Source: Actinomycetes bacterium
GTDB taxonomy: Bacteria > Actinomycetota > Coriobacteriia > Anaerosomatales > Anaerosomataceae
NCBI GenBank assembly: GCA_021850085.1
Contig: JAJZRZ010000027.1
Location: forward strand, 1 to 12,588
Length of the DNA: 12,588 nt
Direction of reading: 5' to 3'
The notes beneath the pieces are model-generated. The model saw nothing but the letters and a program-made list of their open reading frames with translations, had not been told where the DNA came from and searched no databases. The position numbers and the translations under genes were made by a program. Below are positions 1 through 7,273 of this stretch, one piece after another; position 1 is the stretch's first letter; every line of letters begins with the position of its first letter.

Positions 1-1023
1 TCCGGCACGATCCAGCCGTCGCTTCACTTCCTCAGCAACCTCAACTACGTCGGCATCGCCGTGATCGGTGGGCTGCGCGTGGCAAGCGGCACCCTTTCGC
101 TCGGAGACGTGCAGGCGTTCATCCAGTACTCCCGCCAGTTCACGCATCCGATCGTCCAGACGGCCTCGATCGCCAACGTACTGCAGTCGGCGGCCGCCTC
201 GGCCGAGCGCGTTTTCGAGCTGCTCGACGCTGCGGAGGAGTCCCCCGACGCGACGGGAACGCGCATCGTCGAGCGCCGCGGCCACGTGGAGTTCCGTGAC
301 GTGACGTTCGGCTACTCGGCGGACAAACCGCTCATCGAGCACTTGGACCTTGAGGCGAAGCCCGGTCAAACCATCGCGATCGTCGGCCCCACGGGCGCGG
401 GCAAGACCACGCTCGTCAATCTGCTCATGCGTTTCTACGAGCTTGACTCGGGAACGATCATGCTCGACGGGACCGACATCCGGCTGATGGCGCGCGACGA
501 CCTGCGGCGGACGTTCGGCATGGTGCTGCAGGACACGTGGCTGTTCAGAGGCACCATCCGGGAGAACCTCGCATATGGTCGCGAAGGCGCGACAGGTGAG
601 CAGATCATGGCTGCGGCGCGCGCGGCGCATGTGGACCATTTCGTACGGACCCTCGCGCTCGGATACGATACCGAGCTCAATGACGACAGCTCGAACATCT
701 CGGCCGGCCAACGGCAGCTGCTGACCATCGCCCGCGCGTTCCTCGCCGACCCGCCCGTGCTGATCCTTGATGAGGCCACCAGCTCGGTGGACACGCGCAC
801 CGAGACGCTGATCCGCCGGGCTATGGCGGAACTCATGAAGAACCGCACCAGCTTCGTGATCGCACACCGGCTCTCAACCGTTCGGGACGCCGACGTCATC
901 CTCGTGATGGACCAGGGAGCGATCGTGGAGCGGGGATCGCACGCGGAACTCATAGCCGCAGGCGGCCTGTATGCCGAGCTGTACCACAGCCAGTTCCTCG
1001 GGGCGCTGGACGAGGCTGTCTGA
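1..1023 (+). CDS. ABC exporter half-transporter, C-terminal part (5' truncated)
   Basis: The reading frame is open from base 1, so the gene begins upstream; 340 codons and a TGA stop are visible. The first ~65 residues are the end of the exporter membrane domain, with a hydrophobic stretch (YVGIAVIGG) and the segment DVQAFIQYSRQFTHP, typical of the YfiC/TM288-like partner in heterodimeric drug or lipid exporters. The rest is a complete nucleotide-binding domain. Numbering from the first visible codon: Walker A GPTGAGKT at 129-136, Q-loop with LQDTWLF, signature ISAGQRQ at 233-239, Walker B LILDE with catalytic Glu258, and H-loop His289. All ATPase residues are intact, so this is probably the hydrolysis-competent half at the inner face of the membrane. 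The partner half-transporter is expected just upstream (inference). Substrate cannot be read from the sequence. Confidence 0.95.
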   Translation, partial: SGTIQPSLHFLSNLNYVGIAVIGGLRVASGTLSLGDVQAFIQYSRQFTHPIVQTASIANVLQSAAASAERVFELLDAAEESPDATGTRIVERRGHVEFRDVTFGYSADKPLIEHLDLEAKPGQTIAIVGPTGAGKTTLVNLLMRFYELDSGTIMLDGTDIRLMARDDLRRTFGMVLQDTWLFRGTIRENLAYGREGATGEQIMAAARAAHVDHFVRTLALGYDTELNDDSSNISAGQRQLLTIARAFLADPPVLILDEATSSVDTRTETLIRRAMAELMKNRTSFVIAHRLSTVRDADVILVMDQGAIVERGSHAELIAAGGLYAELYHSQFLGALDEAV

Positions 1024-1050
1024 CCAGGCAAGCCGGCGTGAAGGCCATCG

Positions 1051-1072
1051 CACCCCGGCCGGGACCGGGGTG
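1051..1072 (+). terminator. GC-rich hairpin downstream of the ABC exporter gene
   Basis: CACCCCGG and CCGGGGTG form a perfect 8-bp inverted repeat around a 6-base loop, 27 bases after the exporter stop codon. There is no T-run after it, so it is not a textbook intrinsic terminator. It may act as a weak or U-less terminator, as a 3'-end stabiliser, or not at all. The symmetry is directly visible; the function is inferred. Confidence 0.4.
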
Positions 1073-1259
1073 AACACAGCGGATATGGAGCCTCTCTGCG
1101 AAAGACCCTCGGCCTTGAAGCGCATCTGGTCTATCATGCGCAGAATCGGTCGGTGTTCGTTCATCATCATGCCGACGGCGGTGCGCGGCGGTGTGACAAG
1201 CGCCTCCCTCATTCGAGACGGGATGCATCCTGCTGGCGGCTTCATGGTTGGGAGAACGT

Positions 1260-1910
1260 ATGTACGTCGTCATCGGCGGCTACGGCCGAGTGGGCCGATA
1301 TCTGGCATCGATGCTGGAGGAGCGGGGCCATTCGGTGGCGGTCATCGACCGCAACGAAGAAGCGTTCGCCCGGGCGGGCGGCGACATCAAGGGCCGCAGG
1401 ATCGCGGGCGAGGTGTTCGACAGGCTTACGCTGCAGAAGGCGGGCATCGAGCGTGCCGACGCCTATGTCGCGGTGACGAGCGGCGACAACAGCAACATCG
1501 TGAGCGCGCGCGTCGCCCGTGAGCGCTTCCACGTCCCGCAGGTCATCGCGCGAATCTACGACCCGCGCCGCGCGGTCATCTACGAGCGCTTCGGCATCCC
1601 CACGATCTCCAGCGTGAACTGGGCCGGCGCCATGCTCATCGCGAGCCTGCTGGAACCCGGCGTCAAGACGGTCGCCGTCTACGGCGGCGGCGAGGTCGTG
1701 ACGATCTCCGCCGAGGCGACATCCTCGCTCAGCGGGAAGCTCGTGAACGACGTCGACTACCCGGGCAAGTTTCGGGTCTCGGCGGTCGTTCGCGAGGGTG
1801 TGGCCACACTGCCCGGGCCACGGATGGAGCTTCGCGAAGGCGACCGGCTACAGGTGACCGTTGTGCGAGATGCGCTCCCGGAGCTCAAGCGGCTCCTCGG
1901 GCTGGATTAG
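1260..1910 (+). CDS. trkA: TrkA-family K+ transport regulator (RCK protein), first of pair
   Basis: This 216-residue cytosolic protein has an N-terminal Rossmann TrkA_N (RCK_N) domain over residues 1-120 and a TrkA_C (RCK_C) domain over about 145-214. The nucleotide-binding motif GGYGRVG is at residues 6-12, and an acidic residue (Asp30, in VIDRN) ends the second strand, as in NAD(H)-binding members. Such proteins bind NAD(H) or ATP, and sometimes c-di-AMP through RCK_C, and gate potassium transporters. I chose ATG 1260 because GGGAGA ends 4 bases before it and the fold starts directly with MYVVIGG; a TTG four codons upstream is the alternative. The stop TAG overlaps the SD of the next trkA-like gene, so the two form a tight operon. 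The pair resembles mycobacterial ceoB/ceoC (recollection, not a search). Confidence 0.93.
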   Translation: MYVVIGGYGRVGRYLASMLEERGHSVAVIDRNEEAFARAGGDIKGRRIAGEVFDRLTLQKAGIERADAYVAVTSGDNSNIVSARVARERFHVPQVIARIYDPRRAVIYERFGIPTISSVNWAGAMLIASLLEPGVKTVAVYGGGEVVTISAEATSSLSGKLVNDVDYPGKFRVSAVVREGVATLPGPRMELREGDRLQVTVVRDALPELKRLLGLD

Positions 1911-1920
1911 GAGACGACCG

Positions 1921-2637
1921 ATGAGAATCGTCATCGTTGGCGGGGGCAAGGCCGGAGGCTACCTGGCGGACCAGCTGCAAGAGGCGCACCAGGTGACTGT
2001 CGTGGAACAGCGAACAGCGAGGGCTGAGGTGCTGCGTTCGGCCATGCCCGACGTGGAGGTCGTGGTCGGCGACGCGTGCGAGCCCGAGGTGCTCGAGTCC
2101 GCAGGCGCGCCGGACGCCGACCTCGTCGTGGCGGTGACCGGTGACGACGAGGACAACCTCGTCGTGGCGATGCTCACGAAGGTGCTCGACGGCGCCGCCG
2201 TCTACGCGCGCGTGAACCACCCGCGCAACGAGTGGCTGTTCGACAGGCAGTGGGGCGTGGACGTGGCGTTCTCCTCCCCCGCCATGCTCTACGGCCTCAT
2301 CGGCCGGGATCTCGCTTTCGGCGACGTGATCCAGCTCCTTGACCTCCAAGCGGACCAGGTCACCGTGGAACAGGTCCGATTGCCGGAGGGCGCCAGTGCG
2401 GTGGGCGCCCCGCTGAGCACGGTGGTCCTGCCGCCCAATGTGTCGGTCATAACGCTACTGGCCGCCGAGGGCGGTGTGCGGCAAGCTCGGCCGGACACGC
2501 TACTGGCCGCCGGCGACCAGGTCTTGCTGATCGTGCAAGGCGAGATCGACGAGGCGGCCGTGCAAGACGCCTTCGGCATCCCGCGGCCGAACTCCGATGC
2601 TGCCGCCGGGCATGCTGAAGAGCGCCCCGGTCGCTAG
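1921..2637 (+). CDS. trkA: TrkA-family K+ transport regulator (RCK protein), second of pair
   Basis: This is a 238-residue paralogue of the preceding gene, with the same order: RCK_N Rossmann fold (GGGKAGG at 7-13 region, acidic Glu29 after VTVV, GD at 50-51) and RCK_C from about 140 to 220. It ends in a hydrophilic tail of about 20 residues rich in Ala, Arg and Glu. Start ATG 1921 has AGGAG at 1909-1913 with a 7-base spacer, only 10 bases after the first gene's stop, which implies translational coupling and probably a heteromeric RCK assembly (inference). The glycine-rich loop differs from its partner (Lys-Ala versus Arg-Val), so nucleotide preference may differ. The TAG stop lies in CTAG, which is also the stop of the opposing kimA-like gene. 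No TrkH or KtrB channel is present in the window. Confidence 0.92.
   Translation: MRIVIVGGGKAGGYLADQLQEAHQVTVVEQRTARAEVLRSAMPDVEVVVGDACEPEVLESAGAPDADLVVAVTGDDEDNLVVAMLTKVLDGAAVYARVNHPRNEWLFDRQWGVDVAFSSPAMLYGLIGRDLAFGDVIQLLDLQADQVTVEQVRLPEGASAVGAPLSTVVLPPNVSVITLLAAEGGVRQARPDTLLAAGDQVLLIVQGEIDEAAVQDAFGIPRPNSDAAAGHAEERPGR
2634..2637. other. Shared CTAG stop of convergent trkA-like and kimA-like genes
   Basis: The palindrome CTAG gives TAG on the plus strand (2635-2637, ending the second trkA-like gene) and TAG on the minus strand (2636-2634, ending the kimA-like gene). There is no intergenic space, so neither transcript can terminate before entering the other gene's antisense strand. Confidence 0.9.
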
Positions 2638-4529
2638 GGCCGCTCCTCCGGGCGCGGAAGCCGACAGGTCATCCCTTCGGGGGTGCACGGCTCGTCGATC
2701 CGGTACGGCACGTCCGTGAGGATGACGCCGGGTTCGCCGAACAGCTGCTGCTTCAGGAAGAACGATGTCTGGTCGTGAAGCATCGCGTCGCCGAGGTTCT
2801 CAGGAGCGTACTCGGGCAGAATCACCGTCACGACATGATCGGTCGTCGGCCGGGGAACGGCGCGGACATGGTCCATGATCGGTGCAAGGATTTCGCGGAA
2901 CGGTGATTCGACGACCGTGAGCCGTATCCCGAACCCGGCCCTCTCCCACCGCTGCCGGAACGCATGGCCGTTCCCCAGGATGTCCACGTGGAGCGCTTCG
3001 ACTTTGTCCGCGTGCAGCGACTTGGCATATCGCAGCGCCCTGATCAGGCGACGGTCGATCTCCTTCACGAGGACGATCACGTGATTGTGCATCCGGTTGT
3101 AGGACTGCCAATCGAGGTCTGCGAACTCGTCCGGCCTGATGGCGAGCTCGTCACGCACGCGATCGTACTGCTTCCGGACCCACAGGAAGTACAGCACGAT
3201 CGCCGGGATGAGGACCAGCACTATCCAGGCTCCCTGCGTGAACTTCGCCGTGGCGACCACACCGGTGACGAGGGCCGTCGTGAGTCCACCAGCCGCGTTG
3301 ATGGCCAGCGAGCGCCGCCAGCCGGGCTTCTTCGACCTCAGGTGGTGGACGACCATCCCCGTTTGAGACAGGGTGAAGGAGCTGAAAACGCCCACCGCAT
3401 ACAGCGGTATGAGCCGTGTCGTGATACCGCCGAACATCACGAGCAGCGCGATCGCCGCGAGCGTGAGCAAGATGATGCCGTTGCTGTACACCAGTCGGTG
3501 ACCGCGATCGCGCAGCTGGTTCGGAAGAAAGTCGTCGGCGGCAACCAACGATGAGAGGCGAGGGAAGTCGGCGTAGGCGGTGTTCGCGGCCAACACGAGT
3601 ATGGCGGCCACGCTCGCCGAGATCAGGTAGTACAGCCAACCCGTGCCGAAGATCTCCCTTGAGAGCTGGCTGATGACGGTCTCCGTATGCGATGGCTGCA
3701 CTCCGGCGAGTGTGGCGAGAAGCGAAATCCCGACGAACAGGAACAGCAGGGTGCCCGCCATCCATCCGAGCGTCTGGGATGCGTTCTTCGCCTCGGGCTG
3801 GCGGAAGGCCTGGGAGCCGTTGGCGATCGCCTCGATGCCCGTCAGCGCGGTACACCCCGAGGCGAAGGCTTTCAGGATCAGGAAGAGCGTCAGCATCTGC
3901 ACGGGCTCGACGGTCTCGCGCGGCACCGGAACGCTGAAGGGATCGCCCGTGGCGAACCGGAACAGCCCAACGACGACCATCGAGCCGACCAGGAGTATGA
4001 ACAGGTATGTGGGGCCGGCGAAAAGCGCTCCGGATTCCTTCACGCCGCGCAGGTTTGCGAGCGCGACGATCACCACGAGCAGCACGGCGAGGGGGACCGT
4101 ATATGGCAGCAGGCGCGGCTCCGCCGACGTGATCGCCGCCACCGCCGCTGAGATCGACACGGCCACCGTCAGGATGTAGTCGACGAGCAGCGCCGCGCCT
4201 GCGGCAAGACCTGGTACGGTTCCAAGGTTCTTCTTCGCCACGACGTACGCGCCGCCGCCGCCCGGGTATTCCCTGATGGTCTGCCGGTACGACAGGACCA
4301 CGAGGACCAACAGCACCCCGATCGCGATCGCGATGGGCAGGGTGAGACGAAGCGCTCCGGTCCCCGCTAGCGCCAGCACGAGCAGAATCTCGCCGGGAGC
4401 GTACGCCACGGAGGAGAGCGCATCGCTGGAGAAGACGGCCAGCGCCACCGGATTGCTCAGACGCTGATGGATCGCTTCACGGTTGTGAAGCGGGTCCCCT
4501 AAGATGAACCGCTTGAGCGGACCTGCCAT
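2634..4529 (-). CDS. kimA: KimA-like APC-superfamily potassium importer
   Basis: This 631-residue membrane protein has about 12 hydrophobic helices up to residue 452, then a cytosolic alpha/beta (USP-like) domain at about 480-610. It aligns along its whole length with Bacillus subtilis KimA (YdaO), a K+/H+ symporter inhibited by c-di-AMP (recalled sequence). Residues recalled as K+/H+-coupling in KimA occur at identical positions: Asp36, Tyr43, Asp117, Thr121, Ser125, Thr230, Glu233 and Tyr377. Motifs include SSDALSSVAY, YPGGGGAY and LVDYILTVAVSIS. I chose ATG at 4529 because a strong GGGAGAGAG precedes it and the family starts here; the 41 extra upstream codons look non-coding. A tail of about 20 residues with Cys615 and Cys622 extends past the B. 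subtilis end. Convergence with the trkA pair supports a potassium role. A related APC amino-acid permease is the less likely alternative. Confidence 0.88.
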   Translation of the reverse strand: MAGPLKRFILGDPLHNREAIHQRLSNPVALAVFSSDALSSVAYAPGEILLVLALAGTGALRLTLPIAIAIGVLLVLVVLSYRQTIREYPGGGGAYVVAKKNLGTVPGLAAGAALLVDYILTVAVSISAAVAAITSAEPRLLPYTVPLAVLLVVIVALANLRGVKESGALFAGPTYLFILLVGSMVVVGLFRFATGDPFSVPVPRETVEPVQMLTLFLILKAFASGCTALTGIEAIANGSQAFRQPEAKNASQTLGWMAGTLLFLFVGISLLATLAGVQPSHTETVISQLSREIFGTGWLYYLISASVAAILVLAANTAYADFPRLSSLVAADDFLPNQLRDRGHRLVYSNGIILLTLAAIALLVMFGGITTRLIPLYAVGVFSSFTLSQTGMVVHHLRSKKPGWRRSLAINAAGGLTTALVTGVVATAKFTQGAWIVLVLIPAIVLYFLWVRKQYDRVRDELAIRPDEFADLDWQSYNRMHNHVIVLVKEIDRRLIRALRYAKSLHADKVEALHVDILGNGHAFRQRWERAGFGIRLTVVESPFREILAPIMDHVRAVPRPTTDHVVTVILPEYAPENLGDAMLHDQTSFFLKQQLFGEPGVILTDVPYRIDEPCTPEGMTCRLPRPEERP

Positions 4530-4583
4530 GAACTCTCTCCCGAGGCCGGATGCGCAACCGCATAAGGGTACCCCAAGCGCCGC

Positions 4584-4604
4584 GCGGAAACCGCTGCTTT
4601 CCGC
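4584..4604 (-). promoter_or_regulatory. Hairpin in the 5' leader of kimA
   Basis: GCGGAAA (4584-4590) and TTTCCGC (4598-4604) form a perfect 7-bp stem with a 7-base loop. A further CCAA (4573-4576) and TTGG (4606-4609) could close it after a bulge. It lies 55-75 bases upstream of the kimA ATG, in the untranslated leader, and could affect mRNA stability or expression. There is no direct evidence for ligand binding. Confidence 0.35.
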
Positions 4605-4855
4605 TTTGGTCACCACCGCCGGCTGTGCGGTCGGGCAGCGGAGGAGGAACAACGGCGTCCGCCCTGGAACCGCCGCAGCAAGCAGGGATGTTCGTCAGTG
4701 TTGGATTCAGATGGCAAGACACCGGAGCACGGAGGGGAGTGCGATGCCGAGCACGTGTGGACCACTATCGCGCGAGTGAGTGACCTCCGTCCCGACCGAG
4801 CGCTTCGGAGGACTTGTGGCCGAGACTGCGCAGGGAGTCACAGATGCCTGCCAGG

Positions 4856-4904
4856 GCAAGGAGTGGTATGTACTCCATTGAGTCCCCTGACTTCGCAAGG
4901 AGTG
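4856..4904 (+). promoter_or_regulatory. Two SD/start sites for the DUF438 gene, in a duplicated 10-mer
   Basis: GCAAGGAGTG occurs at 4856-4865 and again at 4895-4904. Each copy carries AAGGAG and is followed by an in-frame ATG: 4868 (4-base spacer) and 4910 (7-base spacer). The first start would add 14 residues (MYSIESPDFARSAA). The second has the better spacing and matches where DUF1858 domains usually begin, so it was chosen as the gene start. Confidence 0.55.
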
Positions 4905-4909
4905 CTGCC

Positions 4910-6355
4910 ATGACCGTAACGCCGGAGACCAAGATCCACGACCTGCTCACTGAACACCCTTACCTGAAGGACTGGCTGATGGCGTACCGGCCAGCCTTCG
5001 AGAAGCTCGGCAACCCGGTCGTGTACAACACCGTGGGCCGCGTGGCCACCATAGAGGCGGCCGCCAAGATGGCCGACGTGGACACTGAAGACCTTGTGGA
5101 TGCCCTCCGTGAGCAGATCGCGATCCGCTCCATCGCAGCGCGAAAGGCCGGTGGCGGCGGAAGCCGGCTGAAAGACGTCGAACGCGCCAGGCGCCAGGAA
5201 ATCCTCAAGGAACTCATCCGTGAGCTGCACGCAGGCGCAAGCGTCGAGGCCGTCAAGACACGCTTCAACGAGCTGGTGCACGATATCGACGCCGTCGAGG
5301 TGGCGGCTATGGAACAGGCACTCATCGCCGAGGGGATGCCGGCGGAAGAAGTCCAGCGGCTGTGCGATGTGCACGTCACGGTCTTCAAAGAGTCTCTCGA
5401 CCACGCGGTGCTCCCTACCGTACCGCCGGGCCATCCGCTCGATGCATACCTGCGGGAGAACGAGGTCATTTCCCGGCTTACGGCAAAGATCCGCGCAGAG
5501 CTTCCGAAGGCGCCTGCCGACAGGTGGGTCCTTGAGGGGATCATCGAGGATCTCGAGAGCCTCTCGAGCGTCGCGATCCACTACCGGCGCAAGGAGAACC
5601 AGCTGTTCCCCGTGCTGGAGAGCCACGGCATCGAAGGGCCCACGAAGGTCATGTGGGCACTCGATGACGACATCGTCGCGATGGTTCGCAACGACCTCCT
5701 GCTTGCACGCGAAGGCGACCTCGACTCGCTCGCGGTGTCACTCCCGCGCACGCTCACCGCGCTCGACGACATGGTCTACAAGGAAGAGAAGATACTCTTC
5801 CCCACCGCCTTGCAGGTGATCACAGCCGAGGAGTGGGAACGGATGGCGGCGGGCGAAGCCGACATCGGGTACGCGTGGATCGAGGTTGCGTACGAGCCTG
5901 CCGAAGCGAGCCCCGAGGCCCGGGAGGCCGCAACACGGGTTGCAGCTGGAGGCGCGACACTGCCGCTCACCACCGGCGCACTCACTCGCGAGCAGATCGA
6001 CCTGCTGCTCGGCGTGCTCCCGTTCGACCTCTCCTTCGCCGACGAGAACGACCGCGTACGGTTCTACTCCGAAGGTGAACGGGTGTTCCCGAGGTCGCCA
6101 GAAGTGATCGGACGGGCTGTCCAGAACTGCCACCCGCCCAAGAGCGTGCACAAAGTTGAGGAGATCCTCACGGCTTTCCGCTCCGGCGAGAAGGACGTGG
6201 CGGAGTTCTGGATCGACATGGATGGGCGGTTCATACACATCCGCTACTTCGCGATGCGAGACGGTGCCGGCGCCTACAAAGGCTGCCTCGAGATCATCCA
6301 GGACGTTACCGGCATCCGAGCGCTGGAGGGCCAACGCCGCATCGTTGACTGGTAG
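4910..6355 (+). CDS. DUF1858-DUF438 hemerythrin-like PAS protein
   Basis: This predicted cytosolic protein has 481 residues. Its order is DUF1858 (4-70), a basic linker (75-95), DUF438 (about 95-168, with LCDVHVTVFKESL), a four-helix hemerythrin-like segment (174-315) and a C-terminal PAS domain (361-475). The hemerythrin-like part carries HYRRKENQLFP at 224-234, KVMWALDDDI at 246-255 and KEEKILFP at 291-298. The PAS domain carries the family motif QNCHPPKSVHKV at 405-416. These are the usual signatures of this family, common in anaerobes and thought to sense redox state, oxygen or a metal; the actual ligand is not established. It stands alone, divergent from kimA and convergent with sdaAA, with no kinase or DNA-binding domain. 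A diiron or heme site is plausible because of the His/Glu-rich motifs, but this is inference. An alternative start is at 4868. Confidence 0.9.
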   Translation: MTVTPETKIHDLLTEHPYLKDWLMAYRPAFEKLGNPVVYNTVGRVATIEAAAKMADVDTEDLVDALREQIAIRSIAARKAGGGGSRLKDVERARRQEILKELIRELHAGASVEAVKTRFNELVHDIDAVEVAAMEQALIAEGMPAEEVQRLCDVHVTVFKESLDHAVLPTVPPGHPLDAYLRENEVISRLTAKIRAELPKAPADRWVLEGIIEDLESLSSVAIHYRRKENQLFPVLESHGIEGPTKVMWALDDDIVAMVRNDLLLAREGDLDSLAVSLPRTLTALDDMVYKEEKILFPTALQVITAEEWERMAAGEADIGYAWIEVAYEPAEASPEAREAATRVAAGGATLPLTTGALTREQIDLLLGVLPFDLSFADENDRVRFYSEGERVFPRSPEVIGRAVQNCHPPKSVHKVEEILTAFRSGEKDVAEFWIDMDGRFIHIRYFAMRDGAGAYKGCLEIIQDVTGIRALEGQRRIVDW

Positions 6356-6368
6356 CCACGCGAGTGGC
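6355..6368. terminator. Small hairpin between convergent DUF438 gene and sdaAA
   Basis: GCCAC and GTGGC form a perfect 5-bp stem with a GCGA (GNRA-type) tetraloop. It begins on the last base of the DUF438-gene stop codon and sits in the 60-base convergent gap. No T-run follows on either strand, so it may be a weak bidirectional 3'-end structure rather than an efficient terminator. Confidence 0.3.
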
Positions 6369-6415
6369 GCGAGACATGGCTTCGCCGAGTGGACGGCCCC
6401 GTTCCAGCAGAAGGG

Positions 6416-7267
6416 CTACCCGCCGGTGAGTTCCCGCGCGGCCCGTGTGACCGCAAGACCCCCCTGGGCCGTCTCCCGCAAGGACGAGGGCAGCGCCCGG
6501 CCGACGTGCGCGAGCGCGTCAGCCACTTCGTCGAAAGGTATCGGGAAGGTCACGCCCGCTCCGGCCATCTCGATGGCGGCAAGCGCCACGGCGGTGGCCG
6601 TGCCGTTACGAGCCACGCATGGCACCTCCACAAGCCCTCCGACAGGATCGCACACGAGTCCCATGAGTCCCTGCAACGCGAGTGATGCTGCGTGGCCGGC
6701 CTGCTCGGCGCTCCCGCCGAGGAGTTCCGTGCCCGCACCGGCCGCCATGGCTGCCGCCGCCCCGATCTCCGCCTGGCATCCCGCTGCCGCGCCCGAAAGG
6801 TCGGTGCGCGCCGCGATGACCGCACCGATCGCCGCGGCAGCGAACAGCGCGTCCACGACCCGCTCGTCGGGCAGACCACGGTCCTCGGCTAGCGTAAGGA
6901 GCACTGCGGGCAGCACTCCGGCGGCTCCGCCGGTGGGGGCTGCTACAATTCGTCCCATCGTGGCGTTGACCTCGGCGATAGCGAGCGCACCAGCCATGGC
7001 GCGGGTGAAGACCCCGCCAACCGGTCCGCTGTCCGATTCGGCCAGCAGCCGCGCGTCGCCCCCCACAAGGCCGGAGCGCGAGCGCAGGCCACCGGCAAGG
7101 CCCGTGCGCACCGCCTCGCGCATCACGTCGAGACTGGCCGCCATCCTGGCGCGCAGCCCGTCTTCCGGCTGATCGGACTCGAGCGCCTCGCGCGCCAACG
7201 CGGCGGCCGCGAGCGACCCGTGGTCGCGCGCCGCCTCAAGCAGTTCGGCAAAGGTGGAGAACGCCAC
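6416..7267 (-). CDS. sdaAA: L-serine dehydratase, alpha subunit (Fe-S)
   Basis: This is the 283-residue catalytic alpha subunit of the two-chain, iron-sulfur L-serine dehydratase, which deaminates L-serine to pyruvate and ammonia in the cytosol. Three cluster-ligand cysteines are visible: Cys164 (AAGCQAEIGA), Cys206 (LVCDPVGG) and Cys217 (VEVPCVARN). Their spacing of 42 and 11 residues equals that recalled for the Legionella pneumophila single-chain enzyme. NATMGRIVAAPTGGAAGVLP (101-120) is the family core. The start is GTG at 7267: AGGAGG lies 6 bases upstream and the family N-terminus begins here. That SD overlaps the sdaAB stop codon, so the two genes are translationally coupled. The C-terminus ends in ELTGG with no cysteine, so the auto-inhibitory tail seen in single-chain type II enzymes is absent. 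The cluster is oxygen-labile, which fits an anaerobic lifestyle. Confidence 0.95.
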   Translation of the reverse strand: MAFSTFAELLEAARDHGSLAAAALAREALESDQPEDGLRARMAASLDVMREAVRTGLAGGLRSRSGLVGGDARLLAESDSGPVGGVFTRAMAGALAIAEVNATMGRIVAAPTGGAAGVLPAVLLTLAEDRGLPDERVVDALFAAAAIGAVIAARTDLSGAAAGCQAEIGAAAAMAAGAGTELLGGSAEQAGHAASLALQGLMGLVCDPVGGLVEVPCVARNGTATAVALAAIEMAGAGVTFPIPFDEVADALAHVGRALPSSLRETAQGGLAVTRAARELTGG

Positions 7268-7273
7268 GGTCGA

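Larger units (their letters stand above)
4530..4909. other. 380-bp gap between divergent genes: kimA leader and DUF438-gene leader
   Basis: This non-coding stretch must hold the promoters of both flanking genes. I see a hairpin in the kimA leader (4584-4604), the 8-base palindromes GGGTACCC at 4566-4573 and TCGCGCGA at 4768-4775, a 6-bp inverted repeat CCTCCG/CGGAGG at 4784-4789 and 4806-4811, and a duplicated SD-bearing 10-mer before the plus-strand gene. No -35/-10 pair close to consensus stands out on either strand. I could not fit a c-di-AMP (ydaO-type) riboswitch, although kimA genes are a known target of that class. Confidence 0.6.

Noticed and set aside
1051..1072. Canonical intrinsic terminator after the ABC gene
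   Set aside because: The stem is good but there is no T-run after it, so I listed it only as a low-confidence terminator-like hairpin.
971..1522. 183-codon open frame across the gap before the trkA pair
   Set aside because: It overlaps both neighbours, is out of their frame, has no good SD, and has a product rich in Arg and Gly without motifs.
4530..4652. Longer N-terminus for the KimA-like permease
   Set aside because: The 41 extra residues do not resemble the family. The internal ATG has a strong SD and aligns with the B. subtilis start, keeping Asp36 and Tyr43 in register.
4530..4909. ydaO-type c-di-AMP riboswitch upstream of kimA
   Set aside because: I looked for the conserved core by eye and could not fit it. 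A covariance-model search would settle this.
5460..5810. Loss of hemerythrin histidines in the DUF438 protein as a sign of degeneration
   Set aside because: The pattern HYRRKEN, VMW..DD and KEE.ILFP is, as far as I recall, the normal form in DUF438-family proteins, so it is not a defect of this copy.
6156..7172. 338-codon plus-strand open frame overlapping the DUF438 gene end and sdaAA
   Set aside because: It is a shadow of the two real genes; its composition is low-complexity Ala/Ser/Pro/Arg.
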